DNA of 64,000 nt from Imbricaverruca yamaguchii (taxonomy: Eukaryota; Arthropoda; Thecostraca; Neoverrucidae): positions 275,501-339,500 of the forward strand of contig JAOTOL010001476.1 in assembly GCA_034440575.1 (NCBI GenBank). Direction: 5' to 3'. The position numbers and the translations under genes are program-made. Position 1 is the first letter of the stretch, and each line of letters opens with the position of its first letter. The notes under the pieces were generated by a model that ran no database searches, was not told where the DNA came from, and was given only the letters and a program-made list of their open reading frames with translations. Positions 12,801 through 23,900 of the stretch are shown piece by piece.

Positions 12801-15800
12801 TTTATGTGCACAGCTTCCCAATCACATCCCGCCACTTATTGAACATCGACTCATGCTCTTGTTGCATTACTGACAAAGTGATGGCAGACTGCACTGCTGA
12901 ATGAAGCCTAATGATAACTACCTGCACTAGTCCGGCATTGACCGCTAAAAGTTCAATGAACCAAACTCACGATAAGCTAGCCGGACGACAGCCTGCAATC
13001 AGCAGTAATATAATCACCTTCTTGATCATGACAATCTTGCCGTCGGCCGCCTCGTACTTGGCGATGACTTCTTCGGCAGACGTGATGACGAACGGGAAGT
13101 CGTCCATGCCGCTGGCGAAGCTGAGGAACTCCTTGGCGTCGTCGCTCTCCTGGTCCTTGAAGAACCCGACGATCACCACCTCCTTGTCGTCGATGGCCGC
13201 CTGGGCAGCCTCGACCGTGTCGGCGACGGCGGCCGGCGGGCCGGTCTTCTTCTTCAGCCAGCTGACGATCTCGTCGTTCGTGCGGCCGCCGCCGTACTCG
13301 GTGTCCTTGCCGTTGCGGAAGAACTTGAGCGTCGGGTAGCCGCGCACGCCGAACTTCTCCGCCACCTTGCTGTGCACGGTGGCGTCCAGCTTGCCCAGTT
13401 TCACGCTGCTGTCCTCCTTGGCGAGCGCCTGCGCCGCCTTGGCGTACTCTGGCGCCAGCGCCTTGCAGTGGCCGCACCAGGGCGCGTCTGTCGGTCGGCA
13501 CACACACACACACACGTCAGGACGGCGACAGAACACGGCACCGCCAGAGGTGGCCGGATCACGCAGACACCAGGGCAATAACACACACGTCGGCACAGCA
13601 ACAGAATACGGCACCGCCAGAGGTGGCCGGATCACGCAGACACCAGGGCAATAACACACACGTCGGCACAGCAACAGAACACGGCACCGCCAGAGGGGGC
13701 CGATAGCAGAACGGGCAACACACACGTCGGCACAGCAACAGAATACGGCACCGCCAGAGGTGGCCGGATCACGCAGACACCAGGGCAATAACACACACGT
13801 CGGCACAGCAACAGAATACGGCACCGCCAGAGGTGGCCGGATCACGCAGACACCAGGGCAATAACACACACGTCTGCACAGCAACAGAACACGGCACCGC
13901 GAGAGATGGCCGGATCACGCAGACATCAGGGCAATAACACACACTCTTGGTCTCATTTACGACGGTTGGCTGGTTATTGGCTTTACGACACAGCGACCGT
14001 TAAGTCATGTAGCGTCACCAATCTCACGCCGATTGGTCGCGGGCGAGAGTAGCGACAGGTGAGACTCGAACCGCAACATTACGACTGTTTGGTTATTTGG
14101 GCTTTAGGGCGCATCGACCATGCTGACCATAAAGCGCCCATTGCCCTTTCAACTGCGAGATGAGCAACTTACCCCAAGGCTATTAGTCCTCATTTAAGAC
14201 GCATTCAACCGCTAGGTCACATGGCGTCGCCAACCTCCGCACCGATCGGTCGCGGGTGAACGCCGTGCACCGCCCAACAGACAGCGCTACCGCCACCGCA
14301 ATCAACATACATCAAGATCGTAACAGACCAGCGGGCCAAATTAACTTCCGGCGAGGCATGAAATGTACGGGACTTTCAATTTCTACGGTCGCACATGCAA
14401 ATGAATCACCAAATTATGCACACACGGCTTGTTAACGACCACTTCCTGTGCATATAGCGCTGAAGTCCATCGGAGCGGCGCGGACCGACAGTTATGCTTT
14501 CGAAACCACAGACACGCTCTTGTTGCTGCATTTCGCGTTGAAGTACCATCAGTTGTATTTTGCACCAATCTTTACTGATAACACTGGTCTGCGTGATTTA
14601 TAAGGTAAAGTGTATTTCAGCTGTTTTTTGGTCAGTTTTTCATGCTCTTTCCGAACATTGCACCCGTTTTGCTCGATTAGCTCGATTTTTAAAATGTTAT
14701 TTCACTCATATGAACCAAAACATTGCTGATTGGTTTACTAGTGAATCCGACAGAAGTATAAATAAAGGTTTAAACTCCAAACAGATGGACCATAAGTGTA
14801 TTTAGAGCACATCCCAACAGTACACACCACTGCGGAATAAATTGCCTTTTTCAGGGACTCCCGACTGTGTTGAGCAGGGACATCCCTCCTCAGGCACCAA
14901 CAACAGTCCGCCAGAAAGTTCACATCCCACCGACCTTGGTAGCGTTCTTCCATCACCTGTATGTCTTTGTGGGAGCGTTCTCCCTGCTCTTCACTGTAAT
15001 CTCCACAGTTATCTGGGTAATAATTCAGATGGGACCCAAGGAAGTGCATTTTTACCGACGAAGTTGCTGAAAACTGTCCATCAACTCATCGACGACCTTC
15101 GAAAGCAATTCATGTTGTGCAGCATTTCGGCATCCAATAACTAAGCATTTTAACAGATGCTCTTCATTTTGGTTCTAAAGACCAGGTCAACCAGGACTTA
15201 TATGCATTTTCATCTCTTGGAAACTTAAGCATGTCGGCTGACAATCTCTTCTTTCCATATGTTTCTCCCAGATATTTGAAAAATAAACCATAGGATACTG
15301 ACACTGAATTTTATGCCACCTTCTCAATCTCAATCATGATACATAAGGTATGCAGAATTATAGCAGCTTAAGGTAATCAACAGAACAAGTTTTGCACACA
15401 TTTTACCTCCATGAAACATGCAAGTGGGTTATGCTTAGTTAGGTTAAGCTAGGTTAGGGATTTGTTGTAAGTTATTGAGAAAAAAATATCTGGGGAGGTA
15501 ATTTTTCTTGTAATCTAGTTTTTCTTCAAAAACAGTTTTGGTAAGGTTAGGCTTTACTTATTTTGAACATTTTTAAGACAAAAAAAATGCTTCAAAATTT
15601 TCAATTTTTACAATTTTTTTTTTGTTTCCTTGCATAGATGGCTGGACTAGGTTAGGCTATGTTACATAATTTTTCCTTGATTTAAAACAATACCTTTTAT
15701 GCTATATTACCAAACTCCAAGACCATTTTTGGGTGATATGCTGTCTCCCAACTGAACAACATGGATTTGCAGAGGAATCAAGTGGTCTCAGAATTATTTT

Positions 15801-17259
15801 GGAGTAAATTTTCATTGGCATATTATTTTTCATGCATGGAATCTATTTGCTGGTAACCGACAGGAAAATCACATGTACTTAGTCAGCACCTACATAATAT
15901 GCATAAGTAATACACATCATTTTTGGTCACATCAAAGCAAAGAAACAAAGAAGTGGGCAATGGATGGCACTGCAAGACAGGGCGTTGTGATCAGCTCAGC
16001 TTCACAGGAGCAAGGTGAAAAGAAGGCTCTTTTCAATGTTGGTCACAGCACAATGCTAGGCCAAATGAAAAACACAAATAATTCGCACTTCACCCTCGGC
16101 TCAGAGTGCACACCTACCTACATATGCAGCCAATTCCCTGCACAATATGGACAGGACATCAACACCTTGTACATGACAGTCAGAAGGCAAAGGATGATTC
16201 AACGTCTTGTGTTTGCAGTATGGCACTGTTAAACATGTCTTTGGAGCTGCTAATGGTTACAACATTTAAAAAAAACACCTTGCATCGATTGGTTGAAACA
16301 GTTTTTAGAACAGAAAATGATAATGCAGCAAATTCCGATCGGTGGCTTGCAGGACTCAGGAAGTGTTCGGTAAAACGGTCCGTTTTTCCCACTGTAGGGT
16401 GGGCTTGAGAGAAGGTTTCTGGAGATGCATCAGCAGAATTGTAGAGACCAGAGGCCACTTTTTGGTGCACAGGCATGAGGTTTGGTGCATTGTCTGCATT
16501 TCCGCTGGTCGTCATTTTGTGTGGTGTGTGTTGAATGTTGTCTGTGTGCCTGATTGCATGAAAAGTGGATAGTTTATTTGGTAACTGTAAGTAGAATAAC
16601 ATGTTTGATGGATGTTTTCTTAAATCTTGTATTAGTTTTTTAGTGATATTTTTGTTCCTTCTGCATGTTTGTGCCAGAGTACATGTGGATCCCATTCAAT
16701 CCAGTATGAATCTGGAGTGCAAAAATGTGAAAAAAAGATGAAATCTCTTAAGAAGTGCCTTAATTCCCACCCTGGACATGACATAAGATTTAGAAAGTGT
16801 TGAATTGAAAATATTTCCATTTTAATATTCATCAACCATTAAAATGGTCCGAAAGGTGTACCCCAGATGACGTCATTTGTACCATTCAAGCCGTCACGCA
16901 GGAAGGCATGGGGATGACAGTGGCCTGGGTTGAACCCACAAGCTTTAAACTTGTTAAAGGCAGACAGGCAGGCAAGCAGGCAGGCAGACACGATAGGGCA
17001 AGGAAACTAAAGGCGCAAAATTAGGATACCTGTCTACAAATGCATAATAGATGTGTGGGTTCCGACGGGTATCAACAGGTCTTCACGTTACAGGTACATA
17101 GCTTGGGAAAGCATACTTACAGAACTCCACCAAAATGAATTCATTATCTGCGATGGCGCCATCGAAGTTCTCCTCCGTCAGAACCAAAACGCCCTCTTCT
17201 TCTTCAATCGCTGCGTACGTCGACACAAACAGAACACATATCGAAAGGAATAACTTCAT
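6837..17259 (-). CDS. PDI: Protein disulfide isomerase (PDIA1/P4HB-type), complete spliced gene
   Basis: ER-lumen thiol-disulfide oxidoreductase and chaperone with the a-b-b'-a' layout. Coding exons, each with GT/AG borders and matching phases: 17259-17121, 13487-13018, 12730-12500, 11971-11600, 10894-10766, then 9459-9349 or 9135-9067, then 6899-6837. Predicted length is 504 aa with the first alternative exon and 490 aa with the second, normal for the family. Seen: signal peptide at residues 1-17 ([16 protein letters not shown]); redox motif APWCGHC with cysteines 51/54 and cis-proline 98; second APWCGHC with cysteines 392/395 and cis-proline 436; an acidic tail ending HDEL, the ER retrieval signal. 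The ATG is the first in-frame Met and directly opens the signal peptide. The gene stands alone, and an ERSE lies 120 bp upstream. Introns carry SINEs, a minisatellite and a transposon-gene relic. Family assignment is secure. Confidence 0.97.
7240..8110 (+). repeat. Dispersed repeat family, two partial copies in PDI intron 6
   Basis: Blocks at about 7240-7510 and 7790-8110 share AAATTTGCCATTGAATTAGT-like, TTAGAAAGGAGACACGAAGA, GAGTGTTCCGAAAGTGGTAT and ATTTCACGAATAATTTATCA segments with each other and with 23.32-23.90 kb. No open frame; probably a non-autonomous transposon. Confidence 0.6.
8325..8378 (-). mobile_element. Solo SINE tail
   Basis: GTTAGTCATTTGGGCTTTAG GGCGCATCGACCAGGGTTGA is the shared 3' module with no tRNA head. 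Similar solo tails occur at 12022-12065 and 24447-24505. Confidence 0.6.
9067..9135 (-). CDS. PDI: PDI alternative exon 6b (a' C-terminal strand/helix, short form)
   Basis: 69 nt (23 codons), phase 0 at both ends, with acceptor GGCCTGTAG and a strong donor GAG|GTGAGT. Encodes [19 protein letters not shown]..., closer to the textbook PDI motif [11 protein letters not shown] than exon 6a. Lies 213 nt downstream of exon 6a. Confidence 0.92.
9349..9459 (-). CDS. PDI: PDI alternative exon 6a (a' C-terminal strand/helix, acidic linker)
   Basis: 111 nt (37 codons), phase 0 at both ends, with acceptor CTGCCACCGCAG and donor AAG|GTAGTG. Starts [16 protein letters not shown] and continues into an acidic stretch [10 protein letters not shown]. 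It is a homologue of the next exon downstream: both encode G-[DE]-R-T-L-[DE]-x3-K-F-x-E. Because it includes the extra acidic linker, it gives a longer C-terminus. I infer an alternative cassette, not a decayed copy, since frame and both splice sites are intact. Confidence 0.88.
10766..10894 (-). CDS. PDI: PDI exon 5: a'-domain core
   Basis: 129 nt (43 codons), phase 0. Encodes the strand VVIAKMDAT and the cis-Pro loop SFPTIKLW, ending KKETNE before GTACGG. It can be joined in frame to either of the two following alternative exons. Confidence 0.95.
11405..11578 (-). mobile_element. Full-length tRNA-derived SINE in PDI intron 4
   Basis: In minus sense: GTAGCCCAGGGGTAAGTTGC (A box), GGTTGTGGGTTCGAGTCTCG (B box), body GCGACCAATCGGCGTGGGAG, tail GTCGATGTGTCGTAAAACCA, then short AACC repeats. 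It starts about 20 nt from the exon 4 donor. A second tail fragment lies at 11348-11400. Confidence 0.82.
11600..11971 (-). CDS. PDI: PDI exon 4: b' domain, linker and a'-domain active site
   Basis: 372 nt (124 codons), phase 0. Contains the family-typical linker [14 protein letters not shown] and the second active site [15 protein letters not shown] tRNA-derived SINE lies within about 25 nt of its donor. Confidence 0.97.
12500..12730 (-). CDS. PDI: PDI exon 3: b/b' region
   Basis: 231 nt (77 codons), phase 0 at both ends. Starts [10 protein letters not shown] and ends KEQRGN before GTGAGC. This is the non-catalytic thioredoxin-fold region that contributes to substrate binding. Confidence 0.96.
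13018..13487 (-). CDS. PDI: PDI exon 2: a-domain CGHC active site and start of b domain
   Basis: 470 nt. The acceptor GACCGACAG|ACGCGCC completes the Tyr codon of YAPWCGHC. The exon encodes the rest of the a domain, including the RGYPTLKFF cis-Pro loop, and much of b, ending in ...MIKK before GTGATT. A 73-bp minisatellite ends only about 15-40 nt upstream of this acceptor. Confidence 0.97.
13500..13950. repeat. 73-bp minisatellite abutting the PDI exon 2 acceptor
   Basis: Five to six units of 73 bp (one shortened) with the core GGCACCGCCAGAGGTGGCCG and CAGACACCAGGGCAATAACA. The CACACACGT/GACGTGTGTG part of the unit also occurs just upstream of the exon 2 splice acceptor. Confidence 0.93.
13955..14290 (-). 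mobile_element. Nested SINEs in PDI intron 1
   Basis: A SINE of the same family (13965-14085 and 14150-14185) is interrupted between its B and A boxes by a foreign SINE tail (GTTTGGTTATTTGGGCTTTA GGGCGCATCGACC, 14087-14150). A further truncated SINE body follows at 14190-14265. Confidence 0.7.
14838..15150 (-). pseudogene. Relic of a transposon-associated invertebrate protein, in PDI intron 1
   Basis: The minus-strand frame has [20 protein letters not shown], then [18 protein letters not shown] and [10 protein letters not shown]. This matches, from memory, the C-terminal motif (SEEQGERFHQDI...[11 protein letters not shown]...ADYCW.LKRD) of a large multicopy uncharacterised protein family found in arthropod and hydrozoan genomes and thought to be carried by mobile elements. 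The preceding [10 protein letters not shown] block is in another frame with a stop between, so the copy is broken. It sits in the PDI intron in the same orientation as PDI. Confidence 0.6.
15160..17100. other. PDI intron 1, AT-rich part
   Basis: AT-rich with scattered AGGTTAAGCTAGGTTAGGG-type motifs near 15,440 and a GGCAGGCAAGCAGGCAGG run near 16,965. No exon seen. Confidence 0.5.
17121..17259 (-). CDS. PDI: PDI exon 1: start codon, signal peptide, start of a domain
   Basis: 139 nt (46 codons plus one base). The ATG at 17259 opens a hydrophobic signal peptide, then an acidic EEEEG stretch and the first strand of the a domain. The donor reads TTCT|GTAAGT and splits the Tyr codon just before the APWCGHC motif. 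Confidence 0.96.
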
Positions 17260-17378
17260 GGTGATGAAATACTAAAACCCCGTCCGGACAAACTTATGCC
17301 GAGTGAGGAAATGGGGGGTGAGGCCGGTTGGGATCTTCCAAAAGCCGGAGCACTAAGCAAACGTGGCAACTTCCTTGT

Positions 17379-17397
17379 CGTGGGACTATTCCATTGG
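17379..17397 (-). promoter_or_regulatory. ER stress response element (ERSE) in the PDI promoter
   Basis: On the minus strand the sequence reads CCAAT, nine bases (GGAATAGTC), then CCACG: an exact match to the ERSE consensus CCAAT-N9-CCACG bound by NF-Y plus ATF6/XBP1. It sits 120 bp upstream of the PDI ATG in the right orientation. A further CCACGT core lies at 17361-17367. Established knowledge: PDI genes are unfolded-protein-response targets. Confidence 0.88.
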
Positions 17398-17404
17398 CTG
17401 ATGA

Positions 17405-17415
17405 TGCGCATGCGC
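17405..17415. promoter_or_regulatory. NRF-1-like palindromic site TGCGCATGCGC
   Basis: Exact match to the NRF-1 core, 8 bp beyond the ERSE on its distal side. It fits a CpG-type core promoter for PDI. Inferred from motif and location only. Confidence 0.55.
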
Positions 17416-17419
17416 CTCA

Positions 17420-18915
17420 CACACGGATTAATGCGCTCAGCTGAAAAGTATGTATGTCGGTAGACATTCTCTACTGTAAATTCTTATAGGTCCATTCGCT
17501 GGCCTTGCTCAGCCCATATTGGTGTAATTGGACTGAAAAGTATGAGCAAATCATAGTTGATAACGCTACTTTTAATAAGCCGTGAACATAGAGGTATGAC
17601 CAGAACAAATGAACCCAGTTGAAAATAATTGCTATCATTTAATGTCTTATGCATTCTATACTTATATCGAGTACTAATCCATATATACATGTATATCATT
17701 TTCACCAGATATGCTTGTTTCGTATCATGTTTTTCTCATGCAGCTAAGATAAGGAAACATTCTGGTTAAAAAACAGCCGTACCCTAGATAGGATAATTGG
17801 TAGGATGGGTATTGCTCTTGTCTCTCCCGCTGTCGGTGGAGCGGATGAGACGAGGCGTGGATATTGTTTCAAAACTTGATGGAGGAGTGGAGGGAAGTGT
17901 TAGTGTACGTATCGATCCGTGGAGCGTCCCTATGGATCCTCCATGCTGGGGATCCAACATTTATTTTATTGGAGAAGTGGGTGGTGGTGGGAGGGCGGGA
18001 GGCGCATGTACTGTGGGCACCTTCCCACTCAAATGTAATACATCTGAAAATATATGCACAGGGTGGGGGTCATGGGCATGCCAAAATCCAGCAATCGCTT
18101 CGGGTGCGGTGCAAACCAAAATCTAGAAAATGACCTGCCCCTGGCCCCTCGCGGACGGATGAGGGCCATCTGGGGGTCAACGCGGGCAAGGGTTGCCTAC
18201 AAGAAACCCGCAATGACCCGATGGGACCTTTCAGCGATGGCCCCTTGTGGGCTTCCGTGGAGAGGAGCCACCCCTTCGTGACACACGCCAGCATAACCAC
18301 CCAGCGATCGACTATGCGATGAACCAGCGGTGGCGCTACCTAGACTGAAACGAGGGCCGCCGCGGGCAGCCCACGCAGATCCTGCGCTGAAGGATCCAGA
18401 TCCAGATCCAGATCCTCCTGCGTCGGAAACATGGTGGCCTCGTGATGTAGGGTCATCGTGAGCAGCCAACAGGCCACCCATGGAAGGACTGGTCGCGTGC
18501 AGCTCGCACTGGTCCCATTTGGGAAACCTACGCAGGTTCTGCGCCGAAGATCGCCTGGGAAGTATGTGGTAGCCCAGTGAAGTGAGCCATCGCTGGCAGC
18601 CCGAATTTATACGGCGACTACGCATGCACAAAGCGTAAAGTAACTGCTATCGAGGACATGATGGCTCCATGGGGGAAACGGCGCCAATCCCATGAAATTT
18701 TCACCAGGAGTCCCCGTCTACCAATAGCATAACTGTATGCACCCTGAGCCAGATTTTCATCCTAACTGCGTGAGTAGCACCCTGAGCCAATTTTCCTCCG
18801 CTGTCCCTCATGTGTGGGCTGCCCGCAGTGGCCCTCCTCATGGGACCACCATACTTCCCATGACTTTCGCACAGAATCCACGTGCACTTTCCAAATGGAA
18901 CCAGTGCGGGCTGCT
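17420..18915. other. PDI upstream intergenic region
   Basis: Unique sequence, then GC-rich sequence at 18,100-18,900 with short internal similarities (GGCTGCCCGTGG-type runs recur at 19,170-19,220). No gene recognised. Confidence 0.45.
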
Positions 18916-18916
18916 C

Positions 18917-19100
18917 ACATCCAGTCCGGTTACGAGCCCACATCCAGTCCGTTTACGGGCCCACATCCAGTCCGTTTACGGGCCCACATCCAGTCCGTTT
19001 ACGGGCCCACATCCAGTCCGTTTACGGGCCCACATCCAGTCCGTTTACGGGCCCACATCCAGTCCGTGTACGGGCCCACATCCAGTCCGTTTACGGGCTC
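18917..19100. repeat. 23-bp minisatellite
   Basis: About eight copies of ACATCCAGTCCGTTTACGGG plus CCC. Confidence 0.95.
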
Positions 19101-19104
19101 ACTG

Positions 19105-21300
19105 TTGGCGACCCGCGGTGGCCCCGCATCGTGGGGTCACCATGCCGCTGATGTGATTTTCGGCACAGGGCCTGGGTGGGCTGCCCGTGGGCTGCCCGTG
19201 GGCTGCCCGTGGGCCGCCCGTGCGGGCCCTCGCTGCACCCCGCGTCGCGCCATTGTCGGGACATCGCATACAATCGTTTACGGGGTGAGAGGCGAGGTCG
19301 GGACCTGGAAGGGACTTTAGAGGGCGGCACTTAATTGGGTTGATACCCAAAATAGTTGCTAAATGAGGGCGGTGAGTGAAGCTTGCACTGTTGGACTTTT
19401 TCCACCATGGAGAAGAATCAAGTCTTGCACTGCAGGTAGGTCATTTATTTAACCTTCCTCATATTTTTTTTAGGTGACCCGTGAATTGTGGCATTGAAAC
19501 GTCCAACTGTGGCTTTGAAACATAGTGTACCTTCCGGCACCTGACTTGCAGTATGTAGCACAAATAACATTCTAGGCTCTTCAGAGTGCTTGCTAAGCCG
19601 GGCCAAAGTTAGGCAGCCACCTCACTTAAATTACTGACCTTTCTTGGACTTCGCCAAAGGAGGTGAAATTTGGAGGAGCTGCTTTCCATCCAGATAAACG
19701 CATTCACACGCGAAATGTGTCGACCGCGATGAGTTGGGGGCAAGGAGCGGGGTTAGGCACTGGTGCATTCAAGACTGATACCGGTGCGCCTTTTTCCACT
19801 CGAAAGTGCGCCTTCGACTGAAAATGTTGAGAGGCGGATGGGTGCGCGGGTGACCTTCCAGGAAGGACGCCTTTTCCACCTGGAGCAACGCTCCATTTCC
19901 ATTGCGGCGCTGGCAGGTGCTATGGGAGAGGAGCGGAGGCGGTCGCACCCTGCTCTCCTCCCTCTGGATCTGTCCCTGGTCTCAAAGCAGTTCTAGGGGC
20001 CGACATTTTTAACGGGCAGCAAAATGCGGGGCGAAAGGACTACGTCGTGGAGTTGTTCAAAGCAATTGTCGAGCGGGTGCGGGGGTGTTAGTGGGTCACC
20101 GTTTATTCAGACATGGCAAAAAACATGACTGATGCCCGCACTCCTATCGTAGAGGAGAATTGATGGTATTGGACGCCAGCACTGGCGGATTCAGGGGGAA
20201 ATTGGAGCAGGAGGCATCCCCATAGAGATCTGACGCCTCTCAGACTGAAAAAAAAACACGCCAGGACGCCCATTCCCCACCTAAAAACAAAATCAGAAGC
20301 GCCCCCCCCAGAAATGTCACGCACGTCATGACAAACTAACAACCCCCGCCGGTCAAATTCCTGGATCTGCCCCTGGACAGCCGCCAATGACGGGCACCCA
20401 GCAGACATCTCCAAATAAGGCCATCTGGCGGAGAAAACAAAACAATAGTTGTACGCAGCGTTAGTGTCGTCACTTCACTTTTCTCCGCCGGATGGACGTC
20501 GGGTTACACGTGAGCACAGGACACATCATAGAGACATAGACGCCGGGTTATAAATGAGCGCAGGACACATCATAGAGACATAGACGCCGGGTTACAAATG
20601 AGCGTAGGCCACATCACAGACGCCTGGTTACACATGAACGCAAGACACATCATATTTTACTTGCCTGTTTGGCGCTGGTTTTCCGGGTGTTCTTTGCAGA
20701 TTGTTATCAAGGCACCACACGCAGTAAAGGGTGTGAACAATACAATTTTCGAGACAGTGATCTATTTCCCCTGTGTTGAGATGCGTTTCGGCATGCCTAC
20801 ATGTCGCCAGTTGGCAGCAAACTCAGCTGATTAGCAACTTAGAGTCAATTTTATTTACCTGGTCGGCGTTCCCAGAATGTACCCAACTTGATATAATCAG
20901 ACACTGCAAGCGCTGCTATAGGAACAAAAGCCAAGAGAGGTTGATTCGGATAGGATCCGAACCAATCCCATGCTCGACTACCTTCGATATACCCAGCTCT
21001 CAAATGACAGGTTCCACACCCTTCACTACCGGTGCTTTTTAGTTGGAGCACTCCTATGATGTCCCAGTGATTGCGGAATTAAAAATTTGCTATTTGAACA
21101 GAATTTGTTTCCAAAGCATATTTTTCCTTCGGATTCATTTAAAACAAATTGTGTTTCAATCCTTTGGCTGTGCATCAGCCCTTCACGTTCTACGTACTGT
21201 CCCTTCAAGCTGACTCGCTCAATTAGTAACGCTGAAAGCATGTTACGTACTCATATGGTTGGAATGCAGGTACTTTAACGCGAACAGTGAATTGGAGCGG
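19105..21300. other. Intergenic, no gene seen
   Basis: Holds only the short 44-bp array and unique sequence. Confidence 0.45.
20495..20650. repeat. ~44-bp short tandem array
   Basis: About four diverged units with cores GCCGGGTTACA and GACACATCATAGAGACATAG; the third is shortened. Confidence 0.85.
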
Positions 21301-21760
21301 TGACGTATGCTGGTGACGTAGGATGATGACGTGGGGCGACGGCGGAAGGTGGTGCAGTGGTGAGTTGATGACGTGGGACGATGACGTGCAGAGGCTCAGC
21401 CAGTGAACCCTCCTCTCCCCTTGGAAACAAACAAACAATCGTTCTCCGTTTCACGGCATGCTTAGGTCGGCTCCTGAAGAAAATCCCGCCTGTGCCACGA
21501 AAGACGTTGGACAATGAATTGGTGTGAGACGATGACGTGGGACAGTGACATGGGACAGTGACATGGGACAGTGACATGGGACAGTGACATGAGACAGTGA
21601 CATGGTACAGTGACATGGGACAGTGACATGGGACAGTGACATCGGACAGTGGCGTGGGTCAGTGACGTGGCACGACGACGTGGCACAGTGACGTGGCACA
21701 GTAACGTGGCACAGTGACGTCGCACGATGACGTGGCACAGTGACGTGGCACGACAGCGCT
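21300..21760. repeat. 13-bp minisatellite (GACAGTGACATGG)
   Basis: Clean 13-bp units at 21540-21760, with TGACGTGG variants at both ends; degenerate from 21300. Confidence 0.9.
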
Positions 21761-21939
21761 CGGCAGGCCGGTGAAAGGTCGCCCGGCCGCTGCCGCCAGC
21801 CGACTGGCGGCAGCGGCCGCGGCTGCGTCACCAGGGGGGGTCACCAGGGGGGGGTCACCGGCCGGGACCGCACACTGACACGTGGACCACAGAGCCCGTC
21901 AAACTGGCACCGTAACAGCGAGTACGCCGGCCACATCGT

Positions 21940-23175
21940 TCTGCTAAACTGTAGCGGTAGTGGTGCCCACGTGTCAGGCTAAAATATGGCAGTAGTAGTG
22001 TGAATGTGACGTGCTAAACTATATCAGTAGTGGTGCGCACGTGCCAGGCTAAACTATAACAGTAGTAGTGTGAATGTGACATGCTAAACTATAGCGGTAG
22101 TGGTGCGCACGTGCCAGGATAAATTATAACATAAGTGGTGTGAATGTGACAGGCTAAACTATATCAGTAGTGGTGCGCAGGTGCCAGGCTAAACTATAAC
22201 AGTAGTAGTGTGAATGTGACATGCTAAGCTATATCAGTAGAGTGCGCACGTGCCAGGATAAATTATAACATAAGTGGTGTGAATGTGACAGGCTAAACTA
22301 TATCAGTAGTGGTGCGCAGGTGCCAGGCTAAACTATAACAGTAGTAGTGTGAATGTGACATGCTAAGCTATATCAGTAGAGTGCGCACGTGCCAGGATAA
22401 ATTATAACATAAGTGGTGTGAATGTGACAGGCTAAACTATATCAGTAGTGGTGCGCAGGTGCCAGGCTAAACTATAACAGTAGCAGTGTGAATGTAACAT
22501 GCTAAGCTATATCAGTAGAGTGCGCACGTGCCAGGATAAATTATAACATAAGTGGTGTGAATGTGACAGGCTAAACTATATCAGTAGTGGTGCGCAGGTG
22601 CCAGGCTAAACTATAACAGTAGTAGTGTGAATGTGACATGCTAAACTATAGCGGTAGTGGTGCGCACGTGCCAGGCTAAACTATAACAGTAGTAGTGGGA
22701 ATGTGACGGGCTAAACTATAGCGGTAGTGGTGCGCACGTGCCAGGATAAATTATAACATAAGTGGTGTGAATGTGACAGGCTAAACTATATCAGTAGTGG
22801 TGCGCAGGTGCCAGGCTAAACTATAACAGTAGTGGTGTGAATGTGACATGCTAAACTATATCAGTAGTGGTGCGCAGGTGCCAGGCTAAACTATAACAGT
22901 AGTAGTGTGAATGTGACGGGCTAAACTATATCAGTAGTGGTGCGCACGTGCCAGGATAAATTATAACATAAGTGGTGTGAATGTGACAGGCTAAACTATA
23001 TCAGTAGTGGTGCGCAGGTGCCAGGCTAAACTATAACAGTAGTAGTGTGAATGTGACAGGCTAAACTATATCAGTAGTGGTGCGCAGGTGCCAGGCTAAA
23101 CTATAACAGTAGCAGTGTGAATGTGACGGGCTAAACTATATCAGTAGTGGTGCGCAGGTGCCAGACTAATATACA
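21940..23175. repeat. 35-bp minisatellite with alternating two-type (70-bp) structure
   Basis: About 35 units of 35 bp. Two unit types alternate: one with CAGTAGTGGTGCGCAGGTGC, the other with GTAGTAGTGTGAATGTGACA, both starting GCTAAACTATA. Confidence 0.96.
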
Positions 23176-23319
23176 GCAGTAGTGGTGCGTACGCGGTGCC
23201 GTCAAATTTCGCTCCAGACTTGAGACATTGTCTCGCTGCCTAGTGTCACATTTGTCGACGGTGTCCGACAAGAAGGGCTCGGGTTCTGCTGTCCGGTTTG
23301 TGCGACGGTTTGGTCCTCT

Positions 23320-23900
23320 GAAAATCGTGCCACGTGAAATGTGTCTGGGCGAATATTGAGCTGCGGAACAAATGCGGCATCATCAAACATAAGAAGTGCA
23401 TGTGGTACAGTTGCAGAGCTAAAATATTGGTTTTTCGTTAGGTGTGGGATGTCGAAATGAGCATGGTAAGATGTCGAAATTTGCCATGGAATTAGTATCA
23501 TGCAAATGCTTTTGATGTCTTTCAGTCACAAGTTTGGGGACGTTTTTACGACTGTACTTTCATCATGTGTTTCGATAGTAATAATTTACGAAGAGGTATG
23601 TTCGGGATAAGGAGAATAATACCTATGTTATAAACTGGTATCGTATGGGATAACACATTTTAGGTAATACCTTTACATGAAATTGTGTTGCGAAATGTTC
23701 GCATAAAACCACTTCTTACGGATAGCATGGACATGATACTTAGAAACGAGATACTGTTAGAAAGGAGACACAAAGACTTTAAAAGCACACATCAAGGAGG
23801 AAGATGTCGATACGTCTTGTAGAGGTATGTCAATTGAGTGTTCAGCAAGTGGTATATTCCAGCCTATTTCACGAATAATTGATCACTGTACAGTTGGTAC
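23320..23900 (+). repeat. Third, longer copy of the dispersed repeat family
   Basis: Contains TTCGTTAGGTGTGGGATGTC, AAATTTGCCATGGAATTAGT, GTTAGAAAGGAGACACAAAG and GAGTGTTCAGCAAGTGGTAT in the same order as the copies at 7.2-8.1 kb. Terminal inverted repeats were not found. Confidence 0.6.

Noticed and set aside
18737..19320. Plus-strand frames with SSPFTGPHPVRLRAHIQSVYGP repeats
   Set aside because: Caused by the 23-bp minisatellite.
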